Below the pieces are notes generated by a model, which did no database searches, was not told the origin of the DNA, and saw only the letters and a program-made list of their open reading frames with translations. From NCBI GenBank assembly GCA_964036315.1, contig OZ038517.1:19975074-20039073 (forward strand): a DNA stretch of 64,000 nt. The letters run 5' to 3'. The translations under genes were made by a program, and so were the position numbers. Position 1 is the stretch's first letter, and every line of letters begins with the position of its first letter. Shown here one piece after another: positions 43,601 to 57,600 of this stretch. Source of the stretch: Acanthosepion esculentum (taxonomy: Eukaryota; Mollusca; Cephalopoda; Sepiida; Sepiidae).

Positions 43601-46224
43601 TGTTTCTTTGCATTGATACACAAAAAAAAAGCTAACAACACCCGAAAAGAGAGACAACTTTATAATGGTATATAGATATATTCATAAACGGAAGGGTACA
43701 ATGCAAAGCAACCAACTATAGTAATGTAACACTAAAACGGACATTTATTTCATTCCAACTAAATATGAATAAAAAACTTAGATCAAATTGTGAGCTGATT
43801 CCAAGAAGGTCAGGCAAATGAACTTCAACTTGTGACCGAGAACCAGATCAAGAACCAGACCACGAAGGTCCCTCGTCTTTTAACAATTTCTTCGTTGACA
43901 GTGACGAGGCAGGTAGCTAGAAGCCGGTCTCTGAGTCGACTCCAGCCACAGTGAACTCCCTTGGGGCTCTGTATTTATGCTTGTCCATTCTTTACTGGGA
44001 TGGGGACGACAGTCATTGGGGTGTCTATGCGAACCTCATCTCAGACCCTTGTTAGCCAATGAAATCACAGCTAGGTTCTCACTTTTCTTTTTTTCTTTTC
44101 CCGGCCCCTCCTGGGCCTTGGTCTTGTCGGCCAATGAAATTACGACTTCATTTCTTTCTGTCGTCTTGCCTCGTAACACAGCCAATGAGATAGCGTTATC
44201 TCTATGACATCATTCTTTTCATCTTCTTCCCTTGTGACACAGCCAATGGGATAGTGTCATCTTCATGACGTCACTCCTTTTCTCGCCCCTTCTTTCTTTC
44301 CAAAACACTAATTTAGTTTCCCAGGAAAATTCAGTTTTTTTTTTCGTATTTCACCAATTAGCATAACCTTTGAACCTGCCATAGATAACCGAATAAGCCA
44401 TTTCCTTATGACACACTTTATACATGCATTTTGGCTTTGTTCAAATTTAGAATTTCCAAACTACCTAGCCTGTTTAAAACCTGTTAACAAAATTCATTTC
44501 CAACTCATTCCGTTTGGGGTCAGAGGGCATCCATTGTTCTGTGTTGACACATTTTTTTAAATTTTTTTGGTTTACAATCCGCAGCCGGAAAATGCTTTCT
44601 CCTTGATTAAACAATATCGTCTTTTTTTTTTTCTCTGTTCATATTGGAAACAGAATAAAACATCACCTAATATAATTTTCTTCCGTTTGGTCTCTAATAA
44701 TCAATAGTATAAACTAATGCAATTTCTTCCGTTCGGTCATGCTAAATACTGTTACAAACTTGTCTAAAGCTTTTACTGAAAATTTATCACTACCAAAAGA
44801 AAAAACAAATCTATTTGTAAACCAAGCTGATCTCCTAGCATGTTACAAGGGGGTGATGAAAAATCCTCAGCCTGACCCACTTCACAAAATTTGACCAAAC
44901 TTTAGAATCTATTTTGGAATCTCTTGGTCTAGTTAAGATCTTTTCACTAACCCTTAGCATAATACATCATAATTTTTTTCTTTTCCAGGTTTGAAAATCT
45001 TGCGATGCTGTGACCATTGTGATATTGTGGGCATTATTAAAGGAGAAAAGAAATTTAAAAGAGCACATTGGCACTGTTACAAGTGCCGAAATGGATTCAA
45101 TCGACGGGATGAAGCCATCAAGCATTACAAAACACACTTCCGAAATCCACAGACAACATTCCAAATTCAAATTGCACAAGTTAGTATGATTGTTTTGTTT
45201 TTTTTGGCGGGGGGGGGGGGGGACCAACTGTAAATGTAATGCACAATTAGTCACCTGTTTAGAGTGAAATTTTTATAATGTGTAAAGCCATTTCTCTAAA
45301 ATATTCAAATAAAACACTGGTTAGTCATTCTCATTTGGGGATTTTGGTTTTTAACAAATTTAGTTGCTTGCTAAAATTATAGTTTACTCTTTCTTTTCCT
45401 TATTTTTTCATTTTTTTTTCATTTCACTCCAAGCAAGGTGATAATGCCACTAAAATGCAAGGGGTTACTGAGAGTGAAAGAGAATGTGAAAACTTTAGAA
45501 GGAACCAGAAACCGAATCCTAAACAGGAAACAAGGGATAAACCTCTACTCCTCTATTCACCCCAAGCAAGGTGATAATGCCACTAAGATGCAAGGGGCTA
45601 CTGGGAGTGAAAGAGAATGAAAAGACTTTAGAAGGAACCAGAAACCGAATCCTAAACAGGAAACAAGGTATAAACCTCTACTCCTCTATTCACCCCAAGC
45701 AAGGTGATAATGCCACTAAGATGCAAGGGGCTACTGGGAGTGAAAGAGAATGAAAAGACTTTAGAAGGAACCAGAAACCCAATCCTAAACAGGAAACAAG
45801 GGATAAACCTCTACTCCTTATACAAGAAAATACGTGATTTACCAAATTACAAAATACATAAAAAATTCTCACTTTAAATATTTAAAATTTAGCGTTGCCA
45901 TTTGCACGCACCAACACCATATAACAGTTAACAAATAGCTCATACTTAAAAACATCTTTCGGTCGGATAAACACATATAAATCGTCTCCCAGTTTTGATT
46001 CTGATGGATAATAAAGCCTGATGATGATTGCGCAAAGCATTGAAAGTATACTAGCAGAAATGAAAATAAAAAATACACCACATCCATTTTATTTATTTAT
46101 GAGGATCTCATCATTCGGAGGATTATCAGTAGTGGAATGCTTATGTTTATGTCCATTAGCGAAGTGATTTTGTCAATAATCACATTCACATTGCTGATGG
46201 ATTCAAGGTATGATTGACTCTTTG

Positions 46225-46277
<53 letters not shown>

Positions 46278-46597
46278 ATGCATGTTTCATTAAATAATAT
46301 AGACAAGTTTTGTCTATTTATTTTAAGTAAGTTCTTTCCATATTGTCTGATAAGCTTAATAACATTATCATTGAAAGATGAAAAGAATCACCATATTGAT
46401 ACATGTTTGAATCCTATCTGAGCTTTTGGCTTACAATAAGACATTATCAATATGGTGATACTTTCATCTTTCAATGATAATGTGATTAAGCTTATCAGAG
46501 AATATGAAAGGAATTTACTTAAAATAAATAGACAAAACTTGTCTATATTATTTAATGAAACAGGCATCAATGAAAAATTGCTGCCTAAATACACACA

Positions 46598-46637
<40 letters not shown>

Positions 46638-47574
46638 GTGTATTTGGGCAGCAGTTCCTCTTTTATACAAGTTTCATTAAAAACATCTGACAAAGCCGTG
46701 CAGTTAAATTTGTTATTTAATTTTTCTCATTTAAACGCACATGGAGACCTACCAAACTCTATCCGCAGCATGCTCATAGACAATATAACTATAATAGCCT
46801 CATCTGCATCTAAAAAAAACAGGCTAAAAATAATGAAATCACTATTAATAAAAAGAAAAAGCCAACACTCAGTAACATCAACCATGTACACTGCCACAAT
46901 GTACTGACCTTGTTTGGCAAATAAAAACCTTCCTATAATTCTAGATCCATATATTCAGTTAAAAGTAAAAACTACAATCATCCTTAATGATGGCTAAAAG
47001 TATCACCAAATGCACTCGGACATACAGAACATTCAGACAATTTCTACTTCCTTCTGCAGAAAAGAAAAAATGTATATCATCGTGCAAAAACGTTTATGCC
47101 AATATTAAAACCACTTTACCAAATACTTAGGGAATGATCAAGATTGCTAATGTTTTGAGGACATGGAGGAGATAACAGAAGTAGAAACAATGACCCCCCC
47201 CCCCCCCCAGATATCTTCACTTTGGAGGACTATGATGAGGCCTTCAATAAATAACTGGAGTACTACAACAAGAACATTATAGTCAGGGGGTCCAAATTTG
47301 AAGGACATTAGAGTTGGGTATTGTTTTGAAATAAACGACTCTCCTGAAAAATTCCTTTTCTCTCCATCACCTTTGTCCCTGACTATCCCACACTGTGACA
47401 ACAGAAAATCTACCAGGAATGGTGATATAAGAACCGGGGTGTAAATTTACCCTGGCTGAACTAGCAATCAAGGCACTTTCCAGACATTTTCGTCTCGGTG
47501 AATTATTTTCTCTTTTAATCAAAGTAGCATTCCCTTTGTCAAAATTGTGGTCAGGTTCATTATTGATATACAAA

Positions 47575-47638
<64 letters not shown>

Positions 47639-49222
47639 ATATCTTTTTTTTATTACTTCAAACTTTATTTTTTGTGGATATCATTTTTTTTAAGACTGAT
47701 AAATTTAATATATACTGTTTTAAAAAAAAAAGAAATGTTAGATTAAAAATAAATAATATATCGCACATTGAGTGCTGGTACACTATTTACATTATTCGGA
47801 CTATTGTCCTCATCTTGAACTGGACCCTTTATTTCGCTTGCTGAAATTGCAATACCCACACAAAAAAAAATGGTGGCTGATGACATTAAGTTTATAAGTC
47901 CCAGAAATTCATATGCAGATGTCCTTAAGGACAAATGGTACAGTGGATAGGGTCCGAAGAGTTGTGAGTTGAATACCTGGTTACGGTAGTGGAGAACTTG
48001 GAAAGGTGAATTAACAGGCGGTAACTGATATCCATTAGACATGGCATGTGGAACTAGAACAGTCTACCCCAGCAAGCTAAATAAAGGGTTCAGTTCAATA
48101 TTCCAACCACCTGAAGAAGTCCAATGTGTACAACAGCTGAAACATCATGATAAATATGGCAACAAAGATGAGGACAATAGTCCGAATAATGTAAATAGTG
48201 TGCATAATACCTCATCTCAGAAATACAGACAGATACTGAAGGGCCGAAACATTGTAATAAATATGGTGACAAAGATGAGGACAATAGTCCGAATAATGTA
48301 AATAGTGTACATAATACCTCATCTCAGAAATATAGACAGATACTGAAGGGCCGAAACGTTGTAATAAATATGGCGACAAAGATGAGAACAATAGTCCGAA
48401 TAATGTAAATAGTGTGCATAATACCTCATCTCCGAAATATAGACAGATACTGAAAGGCCGAAATGTTGTCATAAATATGGCGACAAAGATGAGGACAATA
48501 GTCCGAATAATGTAAATAGTGTACATAATACCTCATCTCAGAGATATAGACAGATACTGAAGGGCCGAAACGTTGTAATAAATATGGCGACAAAGATGAG
48601 GACAATAGTCCGAATAATGTAAATAGTGTGCATAATACCTCATCTCAGAGATATAGACAGATACTTGAGTGCAGGTGTTAATGAAATAGTACTTGATAAG
48701 CTAGTAAGTATATATTAGAAAATATACATATTATCACTCCTCAGAGTTTCATGCTTCATGTAATTTTCAGGCGCTGGTTGGAAACTGACCGCTACATGAT
48801 TTAAATTTTAATAAGCATATCTGGTTAACACAATGCTGGTAAAGTCTATATATTATACGGGTTATTTTTTCTTAAAGAAATATAAGAATATTCAACCAAA
48901 AAAAAATATATTTCTTAAATATTACTCGCTCACTTTTGTCTTACCAGATTTTATTAGGTTGGTGCAAAAATAATGTCGTTTTTTGACGTTCAACTTTGTG
49001 AGAAAACGACATTATTTTTGCACCAACCTAATAAATTATGGCACTTTGTGTCCTCCGTAAGTTTTGACTGACCTTTCAACCACCTGAAGAATATTTATGA
49101 ACGTTCCCAAATTTAAAAGCCTTGGTAAACCAATGACATACATTATGTATTACTAAGCAAACTACCATCAAATTTAGTGTTAAGTTATTATTTTAAAACA
49201 GTGCCCCCCCCATACAAGCGCG

Positions 49223-49261
<39 letters not shown>

Positions 49262-50877
49262 TGCTAAAAATTTTAACTGTGACTTTTCATTACCCTTACA
49301 TGTAGGAGGTGAATCAAGTGTCTCATTTAGCGGCAACCCACACTATCAGTCAAGAAGAAGTGACAATCCATCCAGTACTTGCAGATGCTGCCATTTTGTC
49401 ATCACCAAATACGGAACAGCACAGTAAGTCTTTTTGGTTCTTTCTGTTGTTGTATATAAAAATCAGATGCTTAAAAAGAATTTGAAGTTTATGATTTTCA
49501 TTGTCCATTTGTATCTGCATGAGTCCTAAATAATAAGTGCCATCTTTGTTTATCAGCTTTATTCTTCAAAATGTTACAATTGATTCCCAGAAACAAATGA
49601 CTGATGACAAAACACTCAATTTTCATACACACACACACACACACACATCTCTCTAAACTCGACCATGTCTCTCACACCACTCCTCGCTACCCTCTCTGTT
49701 AAATTACATAAACTTAATACTACCCGTCAAAAGTGTGAATTTTCATTTCATTTTTTGTTTCACCTTTTGGAAGTGATGTCTGATGATCCAGCGTCCTTTA
49801 AAAGGGCTCTGGTGAAATAAATTATTACAATGGAGCCTTAAAGTGGTCTGTTTTTCTTTATCTATATATATATATATATATAATCACAACCAAAGGGTTA
49901 TATTTTAGTCTGGCTATCATGTCGAGTAGATTGAGTCATAAATAATGAAAATGTTTGCTTATCAACTTTCTTCTTTAAAATATTACAATTGGCTGCTTAA
50001 AATGGGAATTACTTACGACTACACAACTTAATATACAGGGTGCAATGGATATATTGTCGTCTAAATTACAAAAATATGAAAATAACACTGACATCCTATT
50101 TTAACATATATTTACCAAAATTACACAAAAATATCTTGAAATACTAAAGAGTAAATTTATTCAAAAAAATCGCCATTGGCTTCAATCACTGCTTCCAGAA
50201 TACTTTGGAATCTCTTGCAACTCTTCTGGACATCCTCCTTAAGTTGGTGAATGCTGCTATAATCCTTGCCTTCAGTTTATCTTTGGTGTTACAAGGAGTT
50301 TTGTTGGTCTATCGCTCAACTGCACCCCACGCATAATAATCAAGGGGTTTGCAGTCTGGGGAATTAGGTGGCCAGATGTAAGGGGTGATGTGGTCACAGA
50401 AATTATCTGACAGACATCATTGGGTTCTCCTGTTTGTGTGGCATGGTGTAGAGTCCTGTTGCCATAAATAGGGTCTTCCAACAACCACCCTCTTGACCCA
50501 ATGCAGCACTGCTTCTCAAGGCACTTGATGTAGTTCTCCATATTGAGTCTGGGGCCCTGTGGAAAGATGAATGGAGGCCTAACGTCACCATCACCAGCGA
50601 TAACTCCAAACACTTTCATAGTCAGCATCCAACTCTTTCTGAATCCTCTGCACTCTCCGCAGATCGACGCCCAAACACTCTCAAATGTTCGTATTGGAGC
50701 TGCCGGTGAAAATGCCAAGCAGTACAGTATGTTGTTTCCAAATTTCTGATGGGGTGAATTGCATCATGGTGTGCTTTTTCTTGCAGACACTGCCCAACTG
50801 ACCCGACTATACTGTGCAGTCATCAAAAACAAACAATGCACATGCATGAAATTAAAAATATAATTTACCCATCACAC

Positions 50878-50956
<79 letters not shown>

Positions 50957-51162
50957 GATATTGCACATTGAGTTCTGGTGCTGATAAAATAGTGCTCAAT
51001 GTTTAATAACAGAGATATAATTTATATAAATAATAAATATACATTTTTTCCCCCTCATCGGTAGCACAACGCGATCATCAGGCGCTGATTGAAAATAATT
51101 TAAATATTGCTACCATACTGTAATAATAGTGGAGCAATCCATTTATTTACCCTGGGGAGTGT

Positions 51163-51220
<58 letters not shown>

Positions 51221-52864
51221 TTTAAAAATCAGCAGATCTGTTGAATCCACTATCTTGATTTCAACCTTACGGTATCCTTATGCACTTTATATCAAATAAC
51301 CTCTTAGTGCTTTACTGATTTAGTAGCGGTGGCTGTAGGGTCAATTGACCATGGTGACAATAGGACAAACATTGCTGTATCCCCTCGACCCTTCCTATTT
51401 TGTTACTTGGATAGGAAAATAGAGACCACAGGTGCTTGGGTCTTACATTATGTTCAAGTATATCAATCCTGTATCCCTGAAGTGCCCGGGTGAATGGGTT
51501 TCTCCCCTGGCATTTTCCAATATATAGGACTCCGTGGAGGGTGGGGAGCAGGATTGACGAAGGAAAAAGAAAACCATATTATGAGCTATAAAACACCAAG
51601 TAAAAAAAGATTTCTGGAAAATTCGGACAGTGAGCCCGATGAGCCACCAGACAGCTTCCCACATTTTATTGTTCTAGAATCTAACTCAAGCAGACCCCTG
51701 ACCATGCTATCTCCTTTCCTAATACAAAAAAAAACCATATCAAATATAACACCACCAAAAAATGTCACTAAATTGAAAAATGGAAATTTTATTAATAGAA
51801 GTTCACAATCAAAAACATGCCAAATCTTTACTTCAAACACATAAATTTCATGACATTAATATCAAAACTTATCCCCACCCAACTCTAAACAGCTCCAAAG
51901 GAGTCATTAGAAATAAAGAGCTTTCACTATGCACTACAGACGAAATTCTAAATGAATTAAAAAATCAAGGTGTCACTAATGTGAAAAGAATCTCAATTAA
52001 AAAAAAATGAGGTAATATACACTAACACCTACATACTGACTTTCAACTCTCCTCAATTACCAAAAACAATAGACATTGGATACGTAAGAACCAGAGTGGA
52101 ACAATATATTCCAAACCCGTTACAGTGCTACAAATGCCAGAGATTCGGTCATCACAAAGACCAATGCCGAAGGGAACAAACATGTGGTAACTGTAGCCAA
52201 ATAAATCCAAACCATCTAGAAGAACGCTCTCCAAACAAAGCCTTTTGCTCAAACTGCCAAGAAAACCACCATTCACATTCCAAAAATTGCCAAATTTATA
52301 AACAGGAAAAAGAAATCATAACAACTAAATATCAAAAAAATATTACATTTCAGGAAGCCAGAAAGGAAGTGACAAGTTACCAAAGAGACATATGCAATGG
52401 TAGCTCGAAAATAAAATAAAACACACACTGACAACCTTTCGGACTTTTCTTTCCAAACTCTGAATCTCATGAGGGAACTAAAAAACCTACTCGACGAACT
52501 TAAAACCATCAAAACAAACTCTAATAATCAAATTAACAAGGAACAACCCATCAACACTGATGCCAAAATAAATGAAAAGAGTAAACTTACAAAGAAAGAT
52601 CTAGAAACAATCGCCCATAAAACCACACAACCTCATGATCCAAAACCTGAAAGATCTCAATCTCTAACTAGATCAAAAGCATATAACTACGAAAACAAAG
52701 ACGCAGTAACCGACAAATTAGAGACAGAACAGGAAAGCAAGAACCCAAAAATAACAAATCAAAATGTAAAAACAAACCAAAAAACACAAAGATAAACCCA
52801 AAACAGAAAAAGACAAAGAAGACCTGAAAGAATGGACTTTCAAAACTACTCTACAGAGTATAAT

Positions 52865-52902
<38 letters not shown>

Positions 52903-54187
52903 ATTAAATCAATAAACATGGTACAACCAAATGTACCAAATGTAAATATAAAAAAAGACTCACATAAAATTATACAATGGAACTGCAGGGGAATTAATGT
53001 TAACATTAATGAGCGACATCTACGAATAGCAAATTAAAACCCTTCTGTTATTTGTTTACAAGGAACCTTCCTCAAAGACAACAAAAAATATAAACATCAG
53101 GATGTACCAACAATACAATGAAATTAAAAATACTGACCTCCGTGCATCTGGTGGCACATCCATATTAGTACGAAACGATATACCACATAGCCACATAAAA
53201 CTTAAAACAAATTTACAAGCTACAGCTGTAAACTTAACATTACACAAATAAACAAACACATGTTCTATCTATATTCCTCCAAATGAAAGAATGAATGAAA
53301 ATGAAATGCAAAACATAATCAACCAACTCCCAACACCTTTCAGTAGATAAAGGCATTGGTTAGAAAGAGTGTGAGTTCAATACCTGGTTAAAGCAGTGGA
53401 GAACTTGGAGAGGGGAATTAAGCAGGAGATAACTGACAACTGACATCCATTAGACATGGCATGTGGAACTAGAACAGTCTACCCCAGCGAGTGAAATGAT
53501 AGGTTCAGTTCAACATTCCGGAGCATACAATGGCCGAAATGTTGTGATAAATATGGCAACAAAAATGAGGACAATAGTTTGAACAATGTAAAGAGTGTAC
53601 ATAATACCTCATCTCAAAAATATAGACAGATACTGAATTTTTTACTGTCTGTTTGTATTTCTCTCTCCTTAAATTCAGATGAATTTTTCCCTAACACAGT
53701 CAAGATTCATGTTAGATTAAAATAACAAACAACAATTTAATCCCAACTTATTTCACACAAACCATGTTGACAAAGTTTAGAATAGACTCTCTGCATCTCC
53801 TGTAGAAGAGTAAAACTTCCACCCCCCCATAAAAGGGGCTACGTTCATGATGCATACTTACAGTTGTGGATATAAACCTGATCCAAGTTTACTTTTTTGA
53901 CTCCAACTGCACACATGGTTTTTTTTTTCTTTGTCTCTAGTGCAAACCTGGACCCGTGTCCACCGTTTTTTTTTTGTTTTTTTTTCTTTGTTTTGTTTTT
54001 TTTTTTTTTTTTTTTTTTTTTTTTGTTTTGTTTTGTTTTTTTGTTGTTGTTTTTTTTTGGGGGGGGGGGTTTGCTCTACTGCAATCCAGACCCATGTCTG
54101 CATTTGTTTTGTTTTTTTTTGTTTTTTTCTGTTTTGTTTTTGTTTCATGTGCAAACAAGACATGTGTCTATTTATATTATCTATCTA

Positions 54188-54227
<40 letters not shown>

Positions 54228-57200
54228 ATCATATTATCTATTTAGATTCATTGTGATTTCATTCTGGGAAACTTATATTTGACATTAAATAACCCAAAAA
54301 GCGTTGATGTCTTTAACGTAACCTAATTTTAACTAGAAATTAAAGTTGGAAAATGTAGTTTCATCCCAAATGATAAAAAGTCAATACTTTATACAAGGAA
54401 TGCATCAAATTTTCACTATTTCTTGTTTCAGCCTTTGTTACAAGAACGACGGGCAGCAATGTGACAAACGGCAAGTCAAGTGACGGTGCTGTCCATGTGT
54501 CTGTAGCTGCAAATGAAACGGTAGACACATCTGACAGTCAAACCATCATGATTATCAAGGAAGATATTTCTAACCTGAACAATTCTTTTGCAACACAAAT
54601 AATTTCCAATGAAGTAAGTTAAATAATTAAGCCTTTTCTTTCCTTTTCCTCTTCTTTTCTTTCCTTTTTTTAAAATTTTTCCCTTTGTACAAGTTTTTCT
54701 TTTCTTCATAGTGCGTGATCATGTGCACGCACCCATGTGCACGCAATTGTCAGGTCACTCTGGGTTCTAGGTTTTTCTGGTGAAGAAGGGTAGCTAGACT
54801 TGAATGGGGTGAATGTACATCTAGCACAAGTGTATGTATGTAGAAATACCTGGGTTGGTGTCCAGGCACATGGTAAGAGCGCTGGGAATATTGGACCCCT
54901 TAGCCAGACTGAAAACTAATATCAATGACTTGACAGCATTCAGTTATGTTGGCTGGTTCTTCTTTTTGGGTACATGCTGTCCTTGCTTAGAGAGTCGGAT
55001 TCACACAGTGTGACGTCTTTGTCCAATTATTTACATTATTCGGACTATTGTCCTCATCTTTGTCGCCATGTTTATCACAATGTTTCGGCCGTTGTACGCT
55101 CCGGCCTTCTTCAGGTGGTTGGAATGTCGAACTGAACCCTTTATTTCGCTCATTGGGGTAGACTGTTCTAGTTCCACGTGCCATGTCTAATGGATGACAT
55201 CCATTAAACATGGCACGTGGAACTAGAACAGTGAGCGAAATAAAGGGTTCAGTTCAACATTCCAACCACCTGAAGAAGGCCGGAGCGTACAACGGCCGAA
55301 ACGTTGTGATAAACATGGCGACAAAGATGAGGACACTAGCCCGAATAATGTAAATAATGTACATAATACCTCATCTCAGAAATATAGACAGGTCTTTGTC
55401 CAATTTTTAAAATTTTGTGCACTGATATTAATTAATATTACAAGCTGATATTTTATAATGTCCATAATCAGCTATGAGGTGGCAGCTATATATTTATATA
55501 TTGAAGATATATAAACAAATATTTACTTTATTTATATTAATTAAAAAAAGAAAATTATTTAAACAAGAAATAAAAAAAATAAAAAATAACCCATATTTTA
55601 AGAAAATCCCAGAATATTCAAGAAAAATTAGCCTAAAGATAATCCCTGTCTATGACACCAGAAATAACATTGTTACATTATCGTTGACACTCGGCGCCAA
55701 AAGAGAGAAAGAAAAGCAGGAAAAGGAATAGCAAAAGAGTATACGGCAGTGATTCCCAAATGGTGCAGTGGGATAGGATAAAGACAATCAGATTTAGAAA
55801 CAGTTTTTAAAAATTCATATGCCAAAGATAAATATGATTTCAAACTTTAAAATATTATTATGGATTATTTGTAATTGCATGCCTGAGTCCCCATATAAAT
55901 AGTTATTGATTGATTTTTATCAAGTATTAAGGATATAGTAACTACGGTCCACAAATTGGAGGAGAGAGTTATCAATGATAATGTTCTGACTTTGAATCCT
56001 CGATTATATCTCTTGAAACCTCTCTCTGTTTCTTTATTTTTAAATGTACTTTTTATTACATAAAATTTGGTGAGGCGCCAGGAAATTTTCATCCTGAAAA
56101 TGCAGCCCAGAGAAAAAAAAAATTGGGGAAAACTGGTATAAGGCAATAAGAAAATTATGAAAAGATGATATAATCACAACATTCTACACATGTACACACA
56201 CACACACACACACGCAAAAATTCAGCCTAACACCAATAAAAGGCACATGAATTTTTTTTTTTTAACTTAATATAAAAGTAACAAAAATGAGAAAATTAGT
56301 AGACAATTGCTGATACCTACTGATGAGTGATCTGAACAATTACAAAAAGTTTTGTCTGCAAAACTCTGGAGTCAGGGTGCTGAATATAACATCAATCAGC
56401 CAAGTGACAAATTTTATATTTGTATTATATATATATATATATATATATATAACACACACACACACACACATATATATTATGTGTGTGTTTTTTATGTGTA
56501 GGTAGGTATATATGGAAAAATTGCACCCATTGGCATTCACTGACACTTGCTAAATGCTTAGTTGCCAAACAATGAATGTGAGTACAGTTAGGCAGTGGGT
56601 AATGTACTTTTAGCTCTACTACTTAAACATATGTAACAAACTATATTATCGGTGGTTCTTCACAGTTATCAACCACTGGCAAAAATATGTGACTATGTGG
56701 AGGAGAGGTGGGAATAGTGTTTTGTAACTGAAAATTTATTCTATCCAACAGTGTTTTTGTGCTCCCGGTATTGATTATGGTTTCCACGGTAATAACGAGG
56801 AGGAATTACTTTTGAATCGTGTGTGTGTGTGTAAGACATACACTGACCCATTCAATTTCATTTCTTTGTTTCACAACAGGATGTGGCAATTCTTGATGAT
56901 AAAATATCCTCTGAAAAGCAATATGCCCTTCTTCAGGACAAGTATGACCAATTGGTGGTAGAGAAAGCCCAAATAGAACAAGATTACAAAACAGAAATCA
57001 ATCACCTCAAATTGCAGGTAAGTTAAGTCTCTTGTAGTTCCAGTTTGGTTTTTAAAAAAAACCCAAAAAAACACCAACATGCCATGATCTCTGGATGTCA
57101 CTTGTTTGTTTCTGTGAATATATTTTTTTTCATTGTCATTCTGATAACCGTCATATCCACTAAATGACACATAACCAATATTATTTACAAATTCACATTG

Positions 57201-57546
57201 ATGATAAGATAAAGAACAAATAGGAAACATCTATCAACCTAACGTTTCACTTTTATTAACGCTTCCTCACACTGACAAAGCTTTAATAAAAGTGACACAT
57301 GTTACATAGATGTTTCCTATTTCTTCTTTTTCTTATCCTGATTCCGATCCCTATTTAACTTATATACATACACGTTTTCAAGACACTGTAAAATCATTTG
57401 ATTTTTCCATCATAATTTTCTCTTCAAGGTTGTCACAGGGTTGTTTAGCAATTTCTTTTGTGATTGCATTTTTATTGATATACATAGGAGACTGTACTGA
57501 ATAGAAGGGTGTTACGCCAAGAATTTTTCAGTCTCCCTCTCACTTC

Positions 57547-57600
<54 letters not shown>

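Noticed and set aside
45180..45233. Read-through of exon 3 past the donor
   Set aside because: Leads into T and G homopolymers; the GTTAGT donor and phase match to exon 4 are preferred.
46011..46050. Second hammerhead (CCTGATGATGATTGCGC ... TTGAAAG)
   Set aside because: Core spacing wrong, no stem II or stem I pairing.
46911..47573. Host gene exon (47147-47573 frames)
   Set aside because: Frames on both strands, no splice-phase fit to the zinc-finger gene, no motif.
53897..54282. Phe- and Lys-rich frames
   Set aside because: Translations of poly-T/poly-A tracts.
55747..56150. Second hAT MITE
   Set aside because: Only one terminus-like sequence (CAGTGATTCCCAAA); no inverted partner or 8-bp duplication found.
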